Below, one piece after another: positions 1-9,824 of a DNA stretch of 64,000 bases. The notes beneath the pieces are model-generated. The model was not told the origin of the DNA, ran no database searches, and worked only from the letters and a program-made list of their open reading frames with translations. The stretch comes from Nitrospira defluvii. Lineage in GTDB: Bacteria; Nitrospirota; Nitrospiria; Nitrospirales; Nitrospiraceae. Within the stretch, counting starts at the first letter, position 1. The number at the start of each line of letters is the position of its first letter. The translations under genes were made by a program, and so were the position numbers. The stretch is from assembly GCA_000196815.1 (NCBI GenBank), contig FP929003.1, positions 3,123,501 to 3,187,500 on the forward strand. Direction: 5' to 3'.

Positions 1-1
1 C

Positions 2-1096
2 GTGGCTGCGATGAAAGACGGCGCGTGGGATTTCCTCATCAAGGACACCCCCTTCGACGGCGCGGCCGTGAAGGCCGCTTTCGCAAGACTTCGCACGGTG
101 CGGGAGCTTCGCCGCGAGAATCTGGCGGCGCGGCACGGCGGGTATCGACAGGACGCGATCGTCGAGGGGAGCAGCCAGGCCTGGCGAACGGTGAAGACAC
201 AGATCGCGCACGTGGCCCCGTCGCAGGCCCCGGTGCTGATTCAGGGAGAAACCGGTTCCGGGAAAGACGTGGTCGCACGGCTGCTGCACGCGCACAGCCG
301 TCGGGCCGACGGGCCCTTCATCGCCGTCAATTGCGGAGCCGTGAGTCGAGAGTTGCTGGAGAGCGAGTTATTCGGCTATGAGAAAGGCGCGTTTACCGGC
401 GCCGCCCAGGCGAAACCCGGACTGATCGCCGCTGCCGATGGCGGCTCGTTGTTTCTGGACGAGATCGGGGAAATGCCGGGGCCGATGCAGGTCAGCCTGC
501 TGCGCTTTCTCGACCGGAAGGAATACCGCCCGGTCGGCAGTACGCGCACACTCCAGGCCGATGTCCGGATCATCTGCGCCACGAATCGTGACATCCAGGA
601 ACTCGTGCTGCAAGGCCGGTTTCGAGACGATCTCCTCTATCGTATCAACACGGTGACGCTGCATGTGCCGCCGTTGCGCGAACGCCCGGAGGATCTTGCC
701 GTGCTGGCCGACCATATTCTGCACCACCTTCGCATCCCGGGTACCGCAACGAGAACGCTCAGCCCGGAAGCCCTCGCACACCTGGCGACCTACCGCTGGC
801 CGGGAAACGTGCGCGAACTTCGCAATGTGATCGAACGCATGGTCCTGATGAGTCCGAACTCCGGACCGATCACCCGCGAGGAAGTCCTGCAGGTGCTCCC
901 TCGGGCGGCGTCGGCATCATCACCCGACGACCGGTCGCAGTTGCCCCTCGACGAGATCGAACGCCGGCATATTCAACTGGTGCTGGAATCCAGCGGCGGC
1001 AACAAAACAAAAGCCGCCCAAACCCTCCGGATCGACTACAAAACGTTGCTGGCGAAACTGAAGAAGTACGAAAGCGGGGGCGAACAGGAGCGTTAG
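2..1096 (+). CDS. Sigma-54-dependent response regulator (NtrC family), 5' truncated
   Basis: This is the C-terminal part of a bacterial enhancer-binding protein that drives RNA polymerase-sigma54 open-complex formation. The visible 364 residues begin inside a receiver domain: the first 30 residues match its last strand and helix, with the conserved Lys in DFLIKD. The AAA+ domain follows, with Walker A GETGSGKD near residue 82, the sigma54-contacting GAFTGA loop near 129 and Walker B SLFLDEIG near 149. A Fis-type helix-turn-helix sits around 330-355. The GTG at base 2 is probably not the true start; the frame very likely runs upstream of the window. The target genes cannot be read from here. 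Confidence 0.93.
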   Translation: MAAMKDGAWDFLIKDTPFDGAAVKAAFARLRTVRELRRENLAARHGGYRQDAIVEGSSQAWRTVKTQIAHVAPSQAPVLIQGETGSGKDVVARLLHAHSRRADGPFIAVNCGAVSRELLESELFGYEKGAFTGAAQAKPGLIAAADGGSLFLDEIGEMPGPMQVSLLRFLDRKEYRPVGSTRTLQADVRIICATNRDIQELVLQGRFRDDLLYRINTVTLHVPPLRERPEDLAVLADHILHHLRIPGTATRTLSPEALAHLATYRWPGNVRELRNVIERMVLMSPNSGPITREEVLQVLPRAASASSPDDRSQLPLDEIERRHIQLVLESSGGNKTKAAQTLRIDYKTLLAKLKKYESGGEQER

Positions 1097-1098
1097 AT

Positions 1099-1731
1099 AT
1101 GAACAGGCCGGGATCATCAGGCGAACAACGTGCACAAGAGCGATTCGGCACCTCGGCTCGCGCAACAGCATTTTATGCCCATCAAACCCTGCCCTACCTC
1201 AATCAGCAGATGCAGCAGTTCATCGCACGGATGGAGATGGTCTTCATTGCCACCGCCGACGGGAAGGGAGCGTGCGATTGTTCGTTTCGAGCCGGCGAGC
1301 CTGGATTCGTGCAGGTGCTTGATGAGAAAACGCTGGTCTACCCGGAGTATCGCGGGAACGGTGTGCTGGCGAGTCTGGGAAACATCATGGAGAATCCACA
1401 CATCGGCATGATCTTTCCGGACTTTTATCAGTCGACGGTCGGACTACATGTAAACGGAAGCGCTCGTGTGCTCAATCCGACCGACACAGAGAACCTGCCT
1501 CACCTTTCGGCGCGCATCGCCGAAGCCGCTCACGTCAAGGGCGGGCGCCACCCCAAAGCCTGGGTGCTCATCGGCGTGGAGGAAGCCTACATCCACTGTT
1601 CCAAACATGTGCCGCTCCTCAAGCGACTGGACAAACACATTGCCTGGGGCAGCGACGACGAGCAGGCCAAGGGCGGGAATTTCTTCAAGATCACCCCTGA
1701 TCCACCTCCGGGCGCGCCGGCTGGCGAGTAG
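1099..1731 (+). CDS. Pyridoxamine 5'-phosphate oxidase-like FMN-binding protein
   Basis: The 210-residue protein looks like the PNPOx-like split-barrel family, which binds FMN or related cofactors. Recognisable parts are the core around FIATADGKGACDCSFR (about residue 50), the strand VLDEKTLVYPEYRGN, and the IGMIFPDF segment. An AGGAG motif precedes the ATG by about 9 nt, and the gene follows the regulator stop by 2 nt, so the two are probably co-transcribed. Members of this family range from true PNP oxidases to F420- or heme-binding proteins, and the substrate here is unknown. It is not the canonical PdxH. Confidence 0.8.
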   Translation: MNRPGSSGEQRAQERFGTSARATAFYAHQTLPYLNQQMQQFIARMEMVFIATADGKGACDCSFRAGEPGFVQVLDEKTLVYPEYRGNGVLASLGNIMENPHIGMIFPDFYQSTVGLHVNGSARVLNPTDTENLPHLSARIAEAAHVKGGRHPKAWVLIGVEEAYIHCSKHVPLLKRLDKHIAWGSDDEQAKGGNFFKITPDPPPGAPAGE

Positions 1732-1739
1732 GCCGCTCG

Positions 1740-4139
1740 CTACTTTTTCTCTTTGGCACGAGCCAAGGCCAGCGCAAATGCCCCGATAGGCTGAGGCTCA
1801 CGGGACCCACCCCGCTGCTGATCGGCGGGGCGCCGGTCGCGCGTGTCACGCGGCCCTCCGGCACGGGGATCAGGCTGTGAGGCCGGCGTCGCGGCATCCT
1901 CCATACGCATGGTCAGCGAAATCCGCTGCCGCGGCACATCGACGGCCAGTACCTTCACCTTCACGATCTGACCCGGTTTCACGACTTCATGCGGATCTTT
2001 GACGAACTTGTTCGCCAGCGCAGACACATGCACGAGGCCGTCCTGGTGCACGCCGATGTCGACGAACGCGCCGAAGGCCGCGACATTGGTCACCACTCCT
2101 TCGAGGACCATCCCCGGCTGTAAGTCGGCAAGCGACTCGACGCCGTCCCGGAAGGTGGCCGTCTTGAACTCCGGACGCGGATCGCGGCCGGGCTTTTCCA
2201 GCTCCGTGAGGATATCGCGCACCGTCGGCAGACCGAAGGTTTCGTCGGTGAATTCCGCCGGGGAGAGTTCCTTCAGCACAGCCGGCTTGCCCATGACTTC
2301 GGCAATGCCTTTCTTCAAGCGCGCCAGCATACGCTCGACCACCGGGTAGGCTTCCGGGTGGACGGCGGAACGATCCAGCGGATTGTCGCCGTCGTTGATT
2401 CGCAGAAACCCCGCCGCCTGCTCGAACGTCTTCTCGCCGAGACGCGGTACATTGAGGATCATATGCCGGTTCTGGAACCGACCGTGGGTGTCACGATACT
2501 CCACGATGTTTTGCGCCAGCACCCGATTCAAACCGGATACCCTCGCCAGCAACGGGGCCGACGCGGTGTTCACGTCCACCCCCACGGCATTCACGCAGTC
2601 TTCAACCGTTGCGTCGAGCGATCGCGCCAGGGCCCGCTGATTCACATCGTGTTGGTACTGGCCGACGCCGATTGATTTGGGATCGATCTTGACCAGTTCG
2701 GCCAACGGATCCTGCAACCGTCTGGCAATCGACACCGCACCGCGCAGACTCACATCCAGCGCTGGAAACTCCGCCGCAGCAAACGCCGAGGCCGAATAGA
2801 CGGAGGCGCCGGCTTCGCTCACGACGATCTTCGCCAGTTTCTGTTCCGGCTTCTGTTCCCCCACCAGCTTGACGACTTCGGCGGCGAACTTGTCGGTCTC
2901 CCGGCTTGCGGTACCGTTGCCGATGGAAATCAATTCGACACCATGCCGCAGCACCAACTGGACGATCGTCGCCAGGGCCCCCTGCCAGTCGTTGCGCGGT
3001 TGATGCGGGTAGATCGTCGCCGTATCCAGCAATTTTCCGGTCGCATCCACGACCGCCACTTTGCAGCCGGTGCGGAGACCGGGATCGAGACCGAGCACGG
3101 CCTTCGGCCCGGCGGGCGCCGCTAATAAGAGCTCATGAAGATTGCGTCCGAAAATCTTGATTGCCTCGGCTTCGGCAGCTTCACGCACCTGCAGCAACAG
3201 CTCGGTGCTCAAATGCAGATGCACCTTCACACGCCACGCCCAATAACAGACATCGGTCAACCATTTGTCGGCACGGCGTCCGCGATGCTCAATACCGAAG
3301 TGGGCGGCTATCATCGCCGCGCAGGGATGCGGCACGACGGCTTCGAGACTTTCGCCTAACCCGAGATCGAGCTTCAACACACCCAGCGTGCGGCCGCGAA
3401 ACATGGCCAGGGCCCGATGCGAGGGAATAGTGCGGATAGTTTCCGAATAGGCGTAGTAATCGCGAAACTTTTCTTCTTCCGCCGTTTCTTGGCCCGGCAT
3501 GACCGTGGAGGTCACGATGCCTTCATTCCACAATTTAGCACGCAAGGTCGCAAGCAGCTCGGCGGTTTCAGCGAATCGTTCGACCAGAATATCGCGGGCG
3601 CCCTCGAGCGCGGTCTTCGCGTCGGGCACATTGATGGCGTCCACACCTTCCGCCGCGGGCACCACCTTCACATACTTGGCGGCTTCCTGGTCCGGATCGA
3701 GCGTCGGATCGGCGAGGAGCGCATTGGCCAAGGGCTCCAGTCCGGCTTCGCGCGCAATCTGCGCCTTGGTGCGACGCTTGGGCTTGTAGGGCAGGTAAAT
3801 ATCTTCCACCGCTTGTTTCGTCGCGGCCTGCTCGACCGCCCGTCGCAGTTCGTCGGTCAATTTCCCCTGCTCTTCGATCGACGCGAGAATCGTCTGCCGC
3901 CGCTCCTCCAGTTCACGGAGATACAGGAGGCGCTCTTCCAGGGAACGCAAATGCGTGTCGTCCAGATTGCTGGTGGCCTCCTTGCGATAACGGGCGATGA
4001 AAGGCACCGTCGCGCCCCCGTCCAGCAGCGTCACCGCGGCCGCAATCTGCGGGGCGGTCACGCCAAGTTCCTTGGCGATGAGATCGACGATGCGTTGTTG
4101 GGCTGCGGGTGAAATGGTCGGGATCGTTGAAGAGCTCAT
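1740..4139 (-). CDS. tex: Tex-like RNA-binding transcription accessory protein (S1 domain)
   Basis: This is a 799-residue Tex/YhgF family protein, a widespread nucleic-acid-binding factor. In order it has the N-terminal helical Tex region with the [12 protein letters not shown] motif, a YqgF/RNase H-like domain ([19 protein letters not shown]), a helix-hairpin-helix block (VGVDVNTAS ... [19 protein letters not shown]) and a C-terminal S1 RNA-binding domain ([31 protein letters not shown]). The tail is basic and rich in Arg, Asp and Pro. The frame stays open 40 codons upstream, but the ATG at 4139, which begins [10 protein letters not shown], gives the usual family N-terminus. It is convergent with the PNPOx-like gene, 8 nt apart. 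Confidence 0.95.
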   Translation of the reverse strand: MSSSTIPTISPAAQQRIVDLIAKELGVTAPQIAAAVTLLDGGATVPFIARYRKEATSNLDDTHLRSLEERLLYLRELEERRQTILASIEEQGKLTDELRRAVEQAATKQAVEDIYLPYKPKRRTKAQIAREAGLEPLANALLADPTLDPDQEAAKYVKVVPAAEGVDAINVPDAKTALEGARDILVERFAETAELLATLRAKLWNEGIVTSTVMPGQETAEEEKFRDYYAYSETIRTIPSHRALAMFRGRTLGVLKLDLGLGESLEAVVPHPCAAMIAAHFGIEHRGRRADKWLTDVCYWAWRVKVHLHLSTELLLQVREAAEAEAIKIFGRNLHELLLAAPAGPKAVLGLDPGLRTGCKVAVVDATGKLLDTATIYPHQPRNDWQGALATIVQLVLRHGVELISIGNGTASRETDKFAAEVVKLVGEQKPEQKLAKIVVSEAGASVYSASAFAAAEFPALDVSLRGAVSIARRLQDPLAELVKIDPKSIGVGQYQHDVNQRALARSLDATVEDCVNAVGVDVNTASAPLLARVSGLNRVLAQNIVEYRDTHGRFQNRHMILNVPRLGEKTFEQAAGFLRINDGDNPLDRSAVHPEAYPVVERMLARLKKGIAEVMGKPAVLKELSPAEFTDETFGLPTVRDILTELEKPGRDPRPEFKTATFRDGVESLADLQPGMVLEGVVTNVAAFGAFVDIGVHQDGLVHVSALANKFVKDPHEVVKPGQIVKVKVLAVDVPRQRISLTMRMEDAATPASQPDPRAGGPRDTRDRRPADQQRGGSREPQPIGAFALALARAKEKK

Positions 4140-4457
4140 AGGTGCGTATCGGGCTTTCCGAAAGCGAGACCTGACCGGAAGCCATTCTCCCGGTCTCAGC
4201 GGCTTTCTTGTGAGATGAATTCGAAGAGTCGGCCGCGCGACACCTATGATCGTTCGCACGAACCGACGGCGAATCTAGCAGAAGCTTCGCGCAACTTCCA
4301 GGCCGGATGTACGGTCACTCGCCTCTCTCCACGCGGGAGCAGATGCGGCGGCTTACGACACTCTGCGGAACCGACCGGCATCCCCTCATCGAACATGGTA
4401 TAGTTCGCCCGTCGCAACACACCATCGTGAATCGGGTCCGGTCCCTGTCACGTATCC
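4140..4457. other. Divergent intergenic region tex / kup
   Basis: About 320 bases separate two divergently transcribed genes and must hold both promoters. A TATAGT box at about 4394 lies some 60 bases before kup and could be its -10, but I see no convincing -35. No hairpin, RNA gene or short coding frame stands out. Confidence 0.5.
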
Positions 4458-6341
4458 ATGCCGAAGCATCTCAACAACCAATCGTCTTCCCTCTCCCTTA
4501 CCGTGGCCGCCATGGGAGTAGTCTACGGCGACATCGGAACCAGCCCGCTGTATGCCCTGCGCGAATGTTTTCACGAATCGCATGGCCTGCCGGTCACTGC
4601 CGACAACGTGCTGGGGATCCTGTCCATGATCGTATGGTCGCTCGTGCTCGTCGTCACCGTGAAATATCTGCTGTTCGTGATGAAAGCCGACAACGAGGGG
4701 GAAGGCGGCATGCTGGCGCTCATGGCGCTCAGCCAGCAGTCCCGCCCGGTCGATCTCCGCAAAGGGCTCAATGTGGTCGTCACGCTCGGGTTGATCGGCG
4801 TGGCGTTTCTTTATAGCGACGGCATCATTACACCGGCCATTTCGGTCCTGAGCGCGGTCGAAGGGCTCACGCTGACCACCGATGTGTTCACCCCCTACAT
4901 TCTGCCTCTGACCGTCACACTGGTCGCCTTGTTGTTCATGATCCAACGCCGTGGCTCCGGAACGATCGGGAGTATCTTCGGTCCCATCATGCTGCTCTGG
5001 TTCGTGACGATGGCCCTGCTCGGGCTCCACAGTTTGATCCAAACCCCTGAAATACTGCGTGCAGCCAATCCGCTCTATGCGATCCAGTTTTTAATCCGGC
5101 ATGCAGCAGTCGGCATCCTGGTGCTGGGCAGTGTCTTTCTGGTCCTCACGGGAGCCGAAGCGCTGTATGCCGACATGGGCCACTTCGGACGCCGGCCGAT
5201 CCAACTCGGCTGGTTTGCGGTGGCCCTGCCTGCCCTCCTGCTCCAGTACTTCGGCCAGGGTGCGCTGCTCATGCGGACCCCGGCAGCTCTGGCCAATCCC
5301 TTTTACTTCCTGGCCCCCGACTGGATGCTGTACCCCTTGATCGCGCTGGCGACCATGGCCACCGTCATCGCATCCCAAGCCATGCTGTCCGGGGCCTTCT
5401 CGTTGACCTTGCAAGCCGTTCAATTGGGCTATCTGCCGCCGTTGCGAATCACCCACACGTCCGCCGAGCAACATGGCCAAATCTACTTTGGCCTGCTGAA
5501 TTGGCTCATGTTCATCGGCACCGTCGGCCTGATCCTTTCCTTCGGATCGTCCAGCAACCTGGCCGCAGCCTATGGCATCGCCGTCTCGGGCTCCATGATC
5601 ATCACGACCCTCCTGGTGTATCGCGTGGTCCAGGCCCAGTGGCAATGGAGCCCGCTACCGGCAGCCATGGTCATCGGAGTCTTCCTGCTCATCGACCTCG
5701 CCTTCTTTCTCGCGAATGCTCAAAAAATTCCCCATGGCGGATGGTTTCCGCTGCTCCTCGGCGCGGCCGTGTTCACCGTCATGAGTACCTGGGCGCGAGG
5801 ACGCGCGATCGTGGCGGATCACTTACGCGAGCAGTTCCCTCCCCTCGTTCAGTTCGTCCAGGAGGTGCTGTCGCAGGTGCAATGCAGAACCGCCGGACGC
5901 GCCGTATTTTTATCCCAGCATCCCGACATTACCCCGCCCGCCTTGTTGCAAAATGTCCGGCACAACAAATCTCTGCACGAGCAGGTCTATCTCCTCACCG
6001 TCCGCACAGAGCCTGTGCCCTACGTTCCATCCGGAGGCCCGCTGGAAATCACCACCATCCAGGAGAACCTGTTTCAAGTCGTCGCCAGATGCGGATTCAT
6101 GGAAACGCCGGACATTCCGCGGGTACTCACCTACCTCGCAGCCCACGGCCATCCCCTCCCTGTCGAGGAGACCACATTTTTCCTGAGCAGACTGACCTTT
6201 TTGGCGACGCCGAAACCGGGGATGGCAATCTGGCGGGAAAAAATATTTGTCTTCCTGTCACGAAATACCCAGAGAGCCAGTTCCTATTTCCACCTACCGG
6301 CGGAACAGGTGGTGGAAATCGGACTGGTGCTGGAGATTTGA
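4458..6341 (+). CDS. kup: Kup-family potassium uptake transporter
   Basis: This is a 627-residue inner-membrane K+ uptake protein of the Kup/HAK/KT family, normally a proton-coupled symporter. The family signature GVVYGDIGTSPLYALRE lies at residues 21-37. About twelve hydrophobic segments follow through residue 460, and a soluble C-terminal domain (about 460-627) contains the family motif FMETPDIPRVL. The length is normal for bacterial Kup. The start is the ATG at 4458; no strong Shine-Dalgarno is visible. It stands alone on the plus strand between tex and trmL. Confidence 0.96.
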   Translation: MPKHLNNQSSSLSLTVAAMGVVYGDIGTSPLYALRECFHESHGLPVTADNVLGILSMIVWSLVLVVTVKYLLFVMKADNEGEGGMLALMALSQQSRPVDLRKGLNVVVTLGLIGVAFLYSDGIITPAISVLSAVEGLTLTTDVFTPYILPLTVTLVALLFMIQRRGSGTIGSIFGPIMLLWFVTMALLGLHSLIQTPEILRAANPLYAIQFLIRHAAVGILVLGSVFLVLTGAEALYADMGHFGRRPIQLGWFAVALPALLLQYFGQGALLMRTPAALANPFYFLAPDWMLYPLIALATMATVIASQAMLSGAFSLTLQAVQLGYLPPLRITHTSAEQHGQIYFGLLNWLMFIGTVGLILSFGSSSNLAAAYGIAVSGSMIITTLLVYRVVQAQWQWSPLPAAMVIGVFLLIDLAFFLANAQKIPHGGWFPLLLGAAVFTVMSTWARGRAIVADHLREQFPPLVQFVQEVLSQVQCRTAGRAVFLSQHPDITPPALLQNVRHNKSLHEQVYLLTVRTEPVPYVPSGGPLEITTIQENLFQVVARCGFMETPDIPRVLTYLAAHGHPLPVEETTFFLSRLTFLATPKPGMAIWREKIFVFLSRNTQRASSYFHLPAEQVVEIGLVLEI

Positions 6342-6415
6342 TCGCGTCGATAAGCGGTCGGGCACAAGCCCTCCTCGGTGGGAGCTGACGGTACCAGCGA
6401 AAGAAGAGCCGACGA

Positions 6416-6880
6416 TCAGATCCCCTTCCCGAACTCGACCTGCCGCCAGGCTTCGTAGAGCACCACCGCGACCGAGTTGGAGAGATTGAGGCTGCGGCTT
6501 CCCGGCACCATCGGTACGCGTAGGCACTGCTGCTCAGAGACGCTGCCAAGAATCTCCGCCGGCAATCCACGGCTTTCCGGACCAAAGACGAATGCGTCGC
6601 CTTCGGTATATCGGACCAGATCGTACCGCTGCCGGCCTTTGGTGGAGACGGCGAACAGACGGGCACCCGTGAACCTCGCCACACACTCGTCCCAACTTTC
6701 ATAGACCGTGATCGAGGCGAATTCGTGATAGTCCAGTCCGGCTCGCAGCAACTGTTTGTCTTCCAGCGTAAAGCCTAACGGCTTGACCAGGTGCAACGAG
6801 GCACCGGTGTTGGCGCAGAGACGGATAATGTTTCCCGTGTTCGGTGGAATTTCCGGCTGGTACAGAATCACGTTAAACAT
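6416..6880 (-). CDS. trmL: tRNA (cytidine(34)-2'-O)-methyltransferase TrmL
   Basis: This 154-residue SPOUT-class methyltransferase is predicted to 2'-O-methylate the wobble base of tRNA-Leu isoacceptors using S-adenosylmethionine. The knot-forming motifs are visible: NTGNIIRLCANTG (about 15-27), FGPESRGLP (about 98-106), and VPMVPGSRSLNLSNSVAVVLYE (about 120-141). The N-terminus MFNVILYQPEIPPNTGN is typical. It is convergent with kup and lies 128 nt downstream of the ferritin-like gene, separated from it by a hairpin terminator. Confidence 0.95.
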   Translation of the reverse strand: MFNVILYQPEIPPNTGNIIRLCANTGASLHLVKPLGFTLEDKQLLRAGLDYHEFASITVYESWDECVARFTGARLFAVSTKGRQRYDLVRYTEGDAFVFGPESRGLPAEILGSVSEQQCLRVPMVPGSRSLNLSNSVAVVLYEAWRQVEFGKGI

Positions 6881-6957
6881 GAAGGCAGGGTCATGGGTGA
6901 CGGTGAGTGGCCGGCTTCAATGCGCCGCAGCAGTCGGCCTAGTGGATCATGACGAAA

Positions 6958-6983
6958 GCCTGGTCCGGAACTCCGGACCAGGC
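6958..6983 (-). terminator. Hairpin terminator of the ferritin-like gene
   Basis: Two perfect 11-bp arms (GCCTGGTCCGG at 6958 and its complement ending at 6983) enclose a 4-base loop. The hairpin lies about 25 nt past the stop of the minus-strand ferritin-like gene. Read on the minus strand, the stem is followed by a short TTTCGT, so the U-tract is weak. Confidence 0.75.
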
Positions 6984-7008
6984 CTGCGCCTTCAGGCAGC
7001 GTGAAGAG

Positions 7009-7464
7009 TCAGGATTTGAAGGCCTGCACATCGCCCGACTTGCGGAGCATCTTATTCACTTCGTCCAAATGCAGTTCTTCCCCGACGATCATCTCGCGGG
7101 CATACTCTTCCAACAGCACGGATGTGCCCTCCGTCAGGTTCAGCAATTCGTAATACGACGCGACGGCGGCTTTCTCGTGCTCCAAACTCTCGCGGAGAAT
7201 ATCCCCCACATCGTGCTTCTCGGTTTCGAGCAGGGTCCCGATCTTCAGCGAAGGATGGCCGCCCAACAGAGTCACCAGTTCACCGGCTTTGTGGGCATGG
7301 GCCAGACTTTCATCCGCATTGCCCTTCAGCCAGGACACGATCGGGATACGGTTGTACCCGTAGATCATCAGCGCGTAATGCGTATACCGCACCACGCCGG
7401 CCAACTCATGTTCCATAATTCTGTTGAGAATCGCGACGGCCCGCTGTGTGTCTTGTTCGTTCAC
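7009..7464 (-). CDS. Ferritin-like / bacterioferritin-type diiron protein
   Basis: The protein is 151 residues, the size of a bacterioferritin-like four-helix bundle. Carboxylate and His ligands of a diiron site are visible as EHELAG (about 18-23), ESLAHAHKAGE (about 47-57), EHEKAA (about 92) and GEELHLDEV (about 128-136). It likely stores or detoxifies iron, or belongs to a Dps/Bfr-like branch. I chose the GTG at 7464, which has GGAGA 6 nt upstream and gives MNEQDTQRA; the longer frame starting at 7506 adds 14 atypical residues. It lies 58 nt downstream of ychF in the same orientation. Confidence 0.82.
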   Translation of the reverse strand: MNEQDTQRAVAILNRIMEHELAGVVRYTHYALMIYGYNRIPIVSWLKGNADESLAHAHKAGELVTLLGGHPSLKIGTLLETEKHDVGDILRESLEHEKAAVASYYELLNLTEGTSVLLEEYAREMIVGEELHLDEVNKMLRKSGDVQAFKS

Positions 7465-7522
7465 GTTGGATCTCCGATCAGGCAACAAACCGTCGCCCCG
7501 TAACATGATACATAAGCGGCCG

Positions 7523-8614
7523 CTAGACGTTGAACCGGAAGTGCATCACGTCGCCGTCCTGCACCACATACTCCTTCCCTTCCAGCCGCATCTTCCCCTT
7601 TTCCTTCGCCCCCGCTTCGCCTTTGCAGGCGATGAAGTCGTTGTAGCCGATCACCTCGGCGCGAATGAACCCCTTCTCGAAATCGCCGTGAATGACGCCG
7701 GCGGCCTGCGGCGCCGTATCGCCGATATGAATCGTCCATGCGCGGACTTCTTTTACGCCGGCGGTAAAATACGTCTGCAGGCCCAGGAGCTGGTAGGCGG
7801 CGCGAATCAGACGATTCAGCCCCGGTTCGTTCATGCCGATGTCGGCCAGGAATTCTCGCTTTTCCTCATCAGAGAGCACCGCGATCTCGGACTCCAGTGC
7901 GGCGCAGATGGCGACGACCGGCGCCCCTTCATGCGCAGCATATTCTTCCACCCGCGTCAGCAGCGGATTATTGGTAAACCCTTTTTCAGCCACATTGGCC
8001 ACATACATCACAGGCTTCATCGTCAGCAGGCACAAGGGCTTCAGCAAGGCCCGCTGTGCCGGATCGAGTTTCAAGGTGCGAGCCGGCTTCCCCTCGTTCA
8101 AACAGGCGGCCACCTGCACCAGCAGTTCCCCCAGCTTCGCGGCATCTTTATCCCCTGAGCGAACGAGCTTCACGTTCCGCTCCTGAGCCTTTTCCACCGT
8201 GGTGAGGTCGGCCAGCGCGAGTTCCGTCACAATCGTCGCGATGTCGGAAATCGGATCGACCTTCCCTGCCACGTGGACAACGTTGTCATCTTCAAAGCAG
8301 CGCACGACATTCACAATCCCGTCAGTCTCGCGAATATTGGCCAGAAACTGGTTGCCGAGGCCTTCGCCCTTCGACGCACCGGCTACGAGTCCCGCGATAT
8401 CCACGAATTCGGTCGTCGCATACTGCATCCGCTGCGGCTTCACGATGTCCGCCAGCGCCTGCATCCGCGCATCCGGCACCTCCACGATGCCGATATTCGG
8501 CTCGATCGTGCAGAACGGATAGTTCTCGGCTGCGATACCGGACTTGGTCAGCGCATTGAACAGCGTCGACTTGCCCACATTCGGCAGTCCGACGATTCCA
8601 CATTTCACACTCAT
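7523..8614 (-). CDS. ychF: Redox-regulated ATPase YchF (Obg-like)
   Basis: This 363-residue P-loop protein of the TRAFAC/Obg family hydrolyses ATP rather than GTP and interacts with ribosomes. The G1 motif GLPNVGKST is at residues 8-16, followed by [22 protein letters not shown] (G3 region) and a C-terminal TGS domain ([14 protein letters not shown] ... EVIGYNDFI). The altered G4 motif typical of YchF fits. The ATG at 8614 gives the normal N-terminus [12 protein letters not shown]; an upstream 20-codon extension is rejected. Confidence 0.97.
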   Translation of the reverse strand: MSVKCGIVGLPNVGKSTLFNALTKSGIAAENYPFCTIEPNIGIVEVPDARMQALADIVKPQRMQYATTEFVDIAGLVAGASKGEGLGNQFLANIRETDGIVNVVRCFEDDNVVHVAGKVDPISDIATIVTELALADLTTVEKAQERNVKLVRSGDKDAAKLGELLVQVAACLNEGKPARTLKLDPAQRALLKPLCLLTMKPVMYVANVAEKGFTNNPLLTRVEEYAAHEGAPVVAICAALESEIAVLSDEEKREFLADIGMNEPGLNRLIRAAYQLLGLQTYFTAGVKEVRAWTIHIGDTAPQAAGVIHGDFEKGFIRAEVIGYNDFIACKGEAGAKEKGKMRLEGKEYVVQDGDVMHFRFNV

Positions 8615-9043
8615 GACGATCCCTTCCTGGTCAGCCCACTGTTGTTTCAGCCCTGTCGTTTCCCACGCCCTCACGGGTGGAGGGGGTGAGCACCGCGGAG
8701 GCGCATTCTACGTGTTCCAGGCCGGTCCGGTCCACTCCCGAGTGCCGGGATAAAGGGACTCGACGCGTGCCTCAAGTTTAAGGCGTCATCCGCCGACATG
8801 GAGACGAGGGAAACCTGGGCGGCAAGAGCCGCGCACCAGCGCGACGAATACCGGATCAACAGCGTGATCGCATCGTCAAAAAAATACGACCGTAACGCGA
8901 CGCCGGGCCTGCAAGCCGAGTGGCGACAAGCGTTGCACGCTGGGGTTTACTCCGTCGTGATACAGCACACAACGGCAGGCACATCCATACAGGCGTGAGC
9001 ACCCGTACAGGCGTGAGCACCCGTGTCTCCCGGAGAATGCTTG
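8615..9043. other. Divergent intergenic region ychF / carbonic anhydrase
   Basis: About 430 bases lie between two divergent genes. The right end carries a perfect 18-bp tandem duplication just ahead of the carbonic anhydrase gene, annotated separately. No coding frame with a plausible ribosome-binding site and no RNA gene is visible; promoters for both genes are expected here. Confidence 0.5.
8989..9024. repeat. Perfect 18-bp tandem duplication
   Basis: The unit ACAGGCGTGAGCACCCGT occurs twice head to tail (8989-9006 and 9007-9024) with no mismatch. It ends only 4 bases before the Shine-Dalgarno of the carbonic anhydrase gene, so it lies within the probable 5' untranslated region or promoter. 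Confidence 0.95.
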
Positions 9044-9736
9044 ATGCCTCGATCGTTGGCCCTCTCACTCAGCCTGATCCTGAACCTCCTCCTGCTCGGC
9101 ATCGCGCTGGTCGGCTGGGTAGCCCCCAACGTTCCTACCACGTTTAATCCTCACGTCGCTGTGCCGACGATTGCCGCATCGGCGCGCATTCATCCCCTGG
9201 CGGCGGTTATTGGCTCCGTGACTATCGGCGAGTTGATCTTCATCGCACCGGGCGCCTCGGTCCGCGGCGATGAAGGACAGAACATTTATGTCGGGGATCA
9301 CAGTAACGTGCAGGACGGGGTCGTCATCCATGGACTGGAGACGTTCGAAGGGGACCATGAATTGCCGGAGAACGAAGTGCAGGTCTCGGGCAAGACCTAT
9401 TCCGTCTATATCGGCAAGCGCGTCTCCCTGGCCCACCAATCGCAGGTGCATGGCCCCGCCAGAATCGGTGACGATACCTTTGTCGGCATGCAGGCCCTTG
9501 TGTTTCGCACCGAACTCGGCGACCACGTGGTGGTCGAACCGGGCGCGAAGCTGATCGGGGTCAAAGTCGCTTCAGGCCGGTATGTGCCGGCGCTCACCCT
9601 CGTGACCACACAGGAACAAGCCGATACCCTCCCTCTTATCACCTCTGCCTACCCCTATCGCAATCTCAATGAGGGAGTTGTGACCGTGAATGTGCAGCTA
9701 GCCAAAGCGGGGCAACCCAAGCAGATCAGCCGGTAG
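9044..9736 (+). CDS. Gamma-class carbonic anhydrase (Cam type), exported
   Basis: This 230-residue left-handed beta-helix protein interconverts CO2 and bicarbonate. It follows archaeal Cam closely: SNVQDGVVIH, SLAHQSQVHGPARIGDDTF and GMQALVF carry the three zinc/iron-ligand His, and RGDEG carries the conserved Arg. An acidic loop (ETFEGDHELPENE) typical of Cam rather than CamH is kept. Residues 1-25 form a hydrophobic signal or anchor, so the enzyme acts in the periplasm. The ATG at 9044 has CGGAGA 7 nt upstream; an upstream GTG at 9023 is possible. In a CO2-fixing nitrifier it could supply inorganic carbon (inference). Confidence 0.93.
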   Translation: MPRSLALSLSLILNLLLLGIALVGWVAPNVPTTFNPHVAVPTIAASARIHPLAAVIGSVTIGELIFIAPGASVRGDEGQNIYVGDHSNVQDGVVIHGLETFEGDHELPENEVQVSGKTYSVYIGKRVSLAHQSQVHGPARIGDDTFVGMQALVFRTELGDHVVVEPGAKLIGVKVASGRYVPALTLVTTQEQADTLPLITSAYPYRNLNEGVVTVNVQLAKAGQPKQISR

Positions 9737-9824
9737 CCCGGCTCACCATGACACAGCGGAACCGGCAGGCGTTCCCCTTTCGCCGGGCCCTGACGATCCC
9801 GATCGAGAGCAAACGTTCCCGCCG

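Noticed and set aside
3417-4112. 231-codon plus-strand frame inside tex
   Set aside because: It is antisense to the conserved N-terminal half of Tex, rich in Arg/His/Gly as expected for a shadow frame, and lacks a ribosome-binding site.
7424-8158. 244-codon plus-strand frame
   Set aside because: It is antisense to ychF and the ferritin-like gene and has no recognisable domain.
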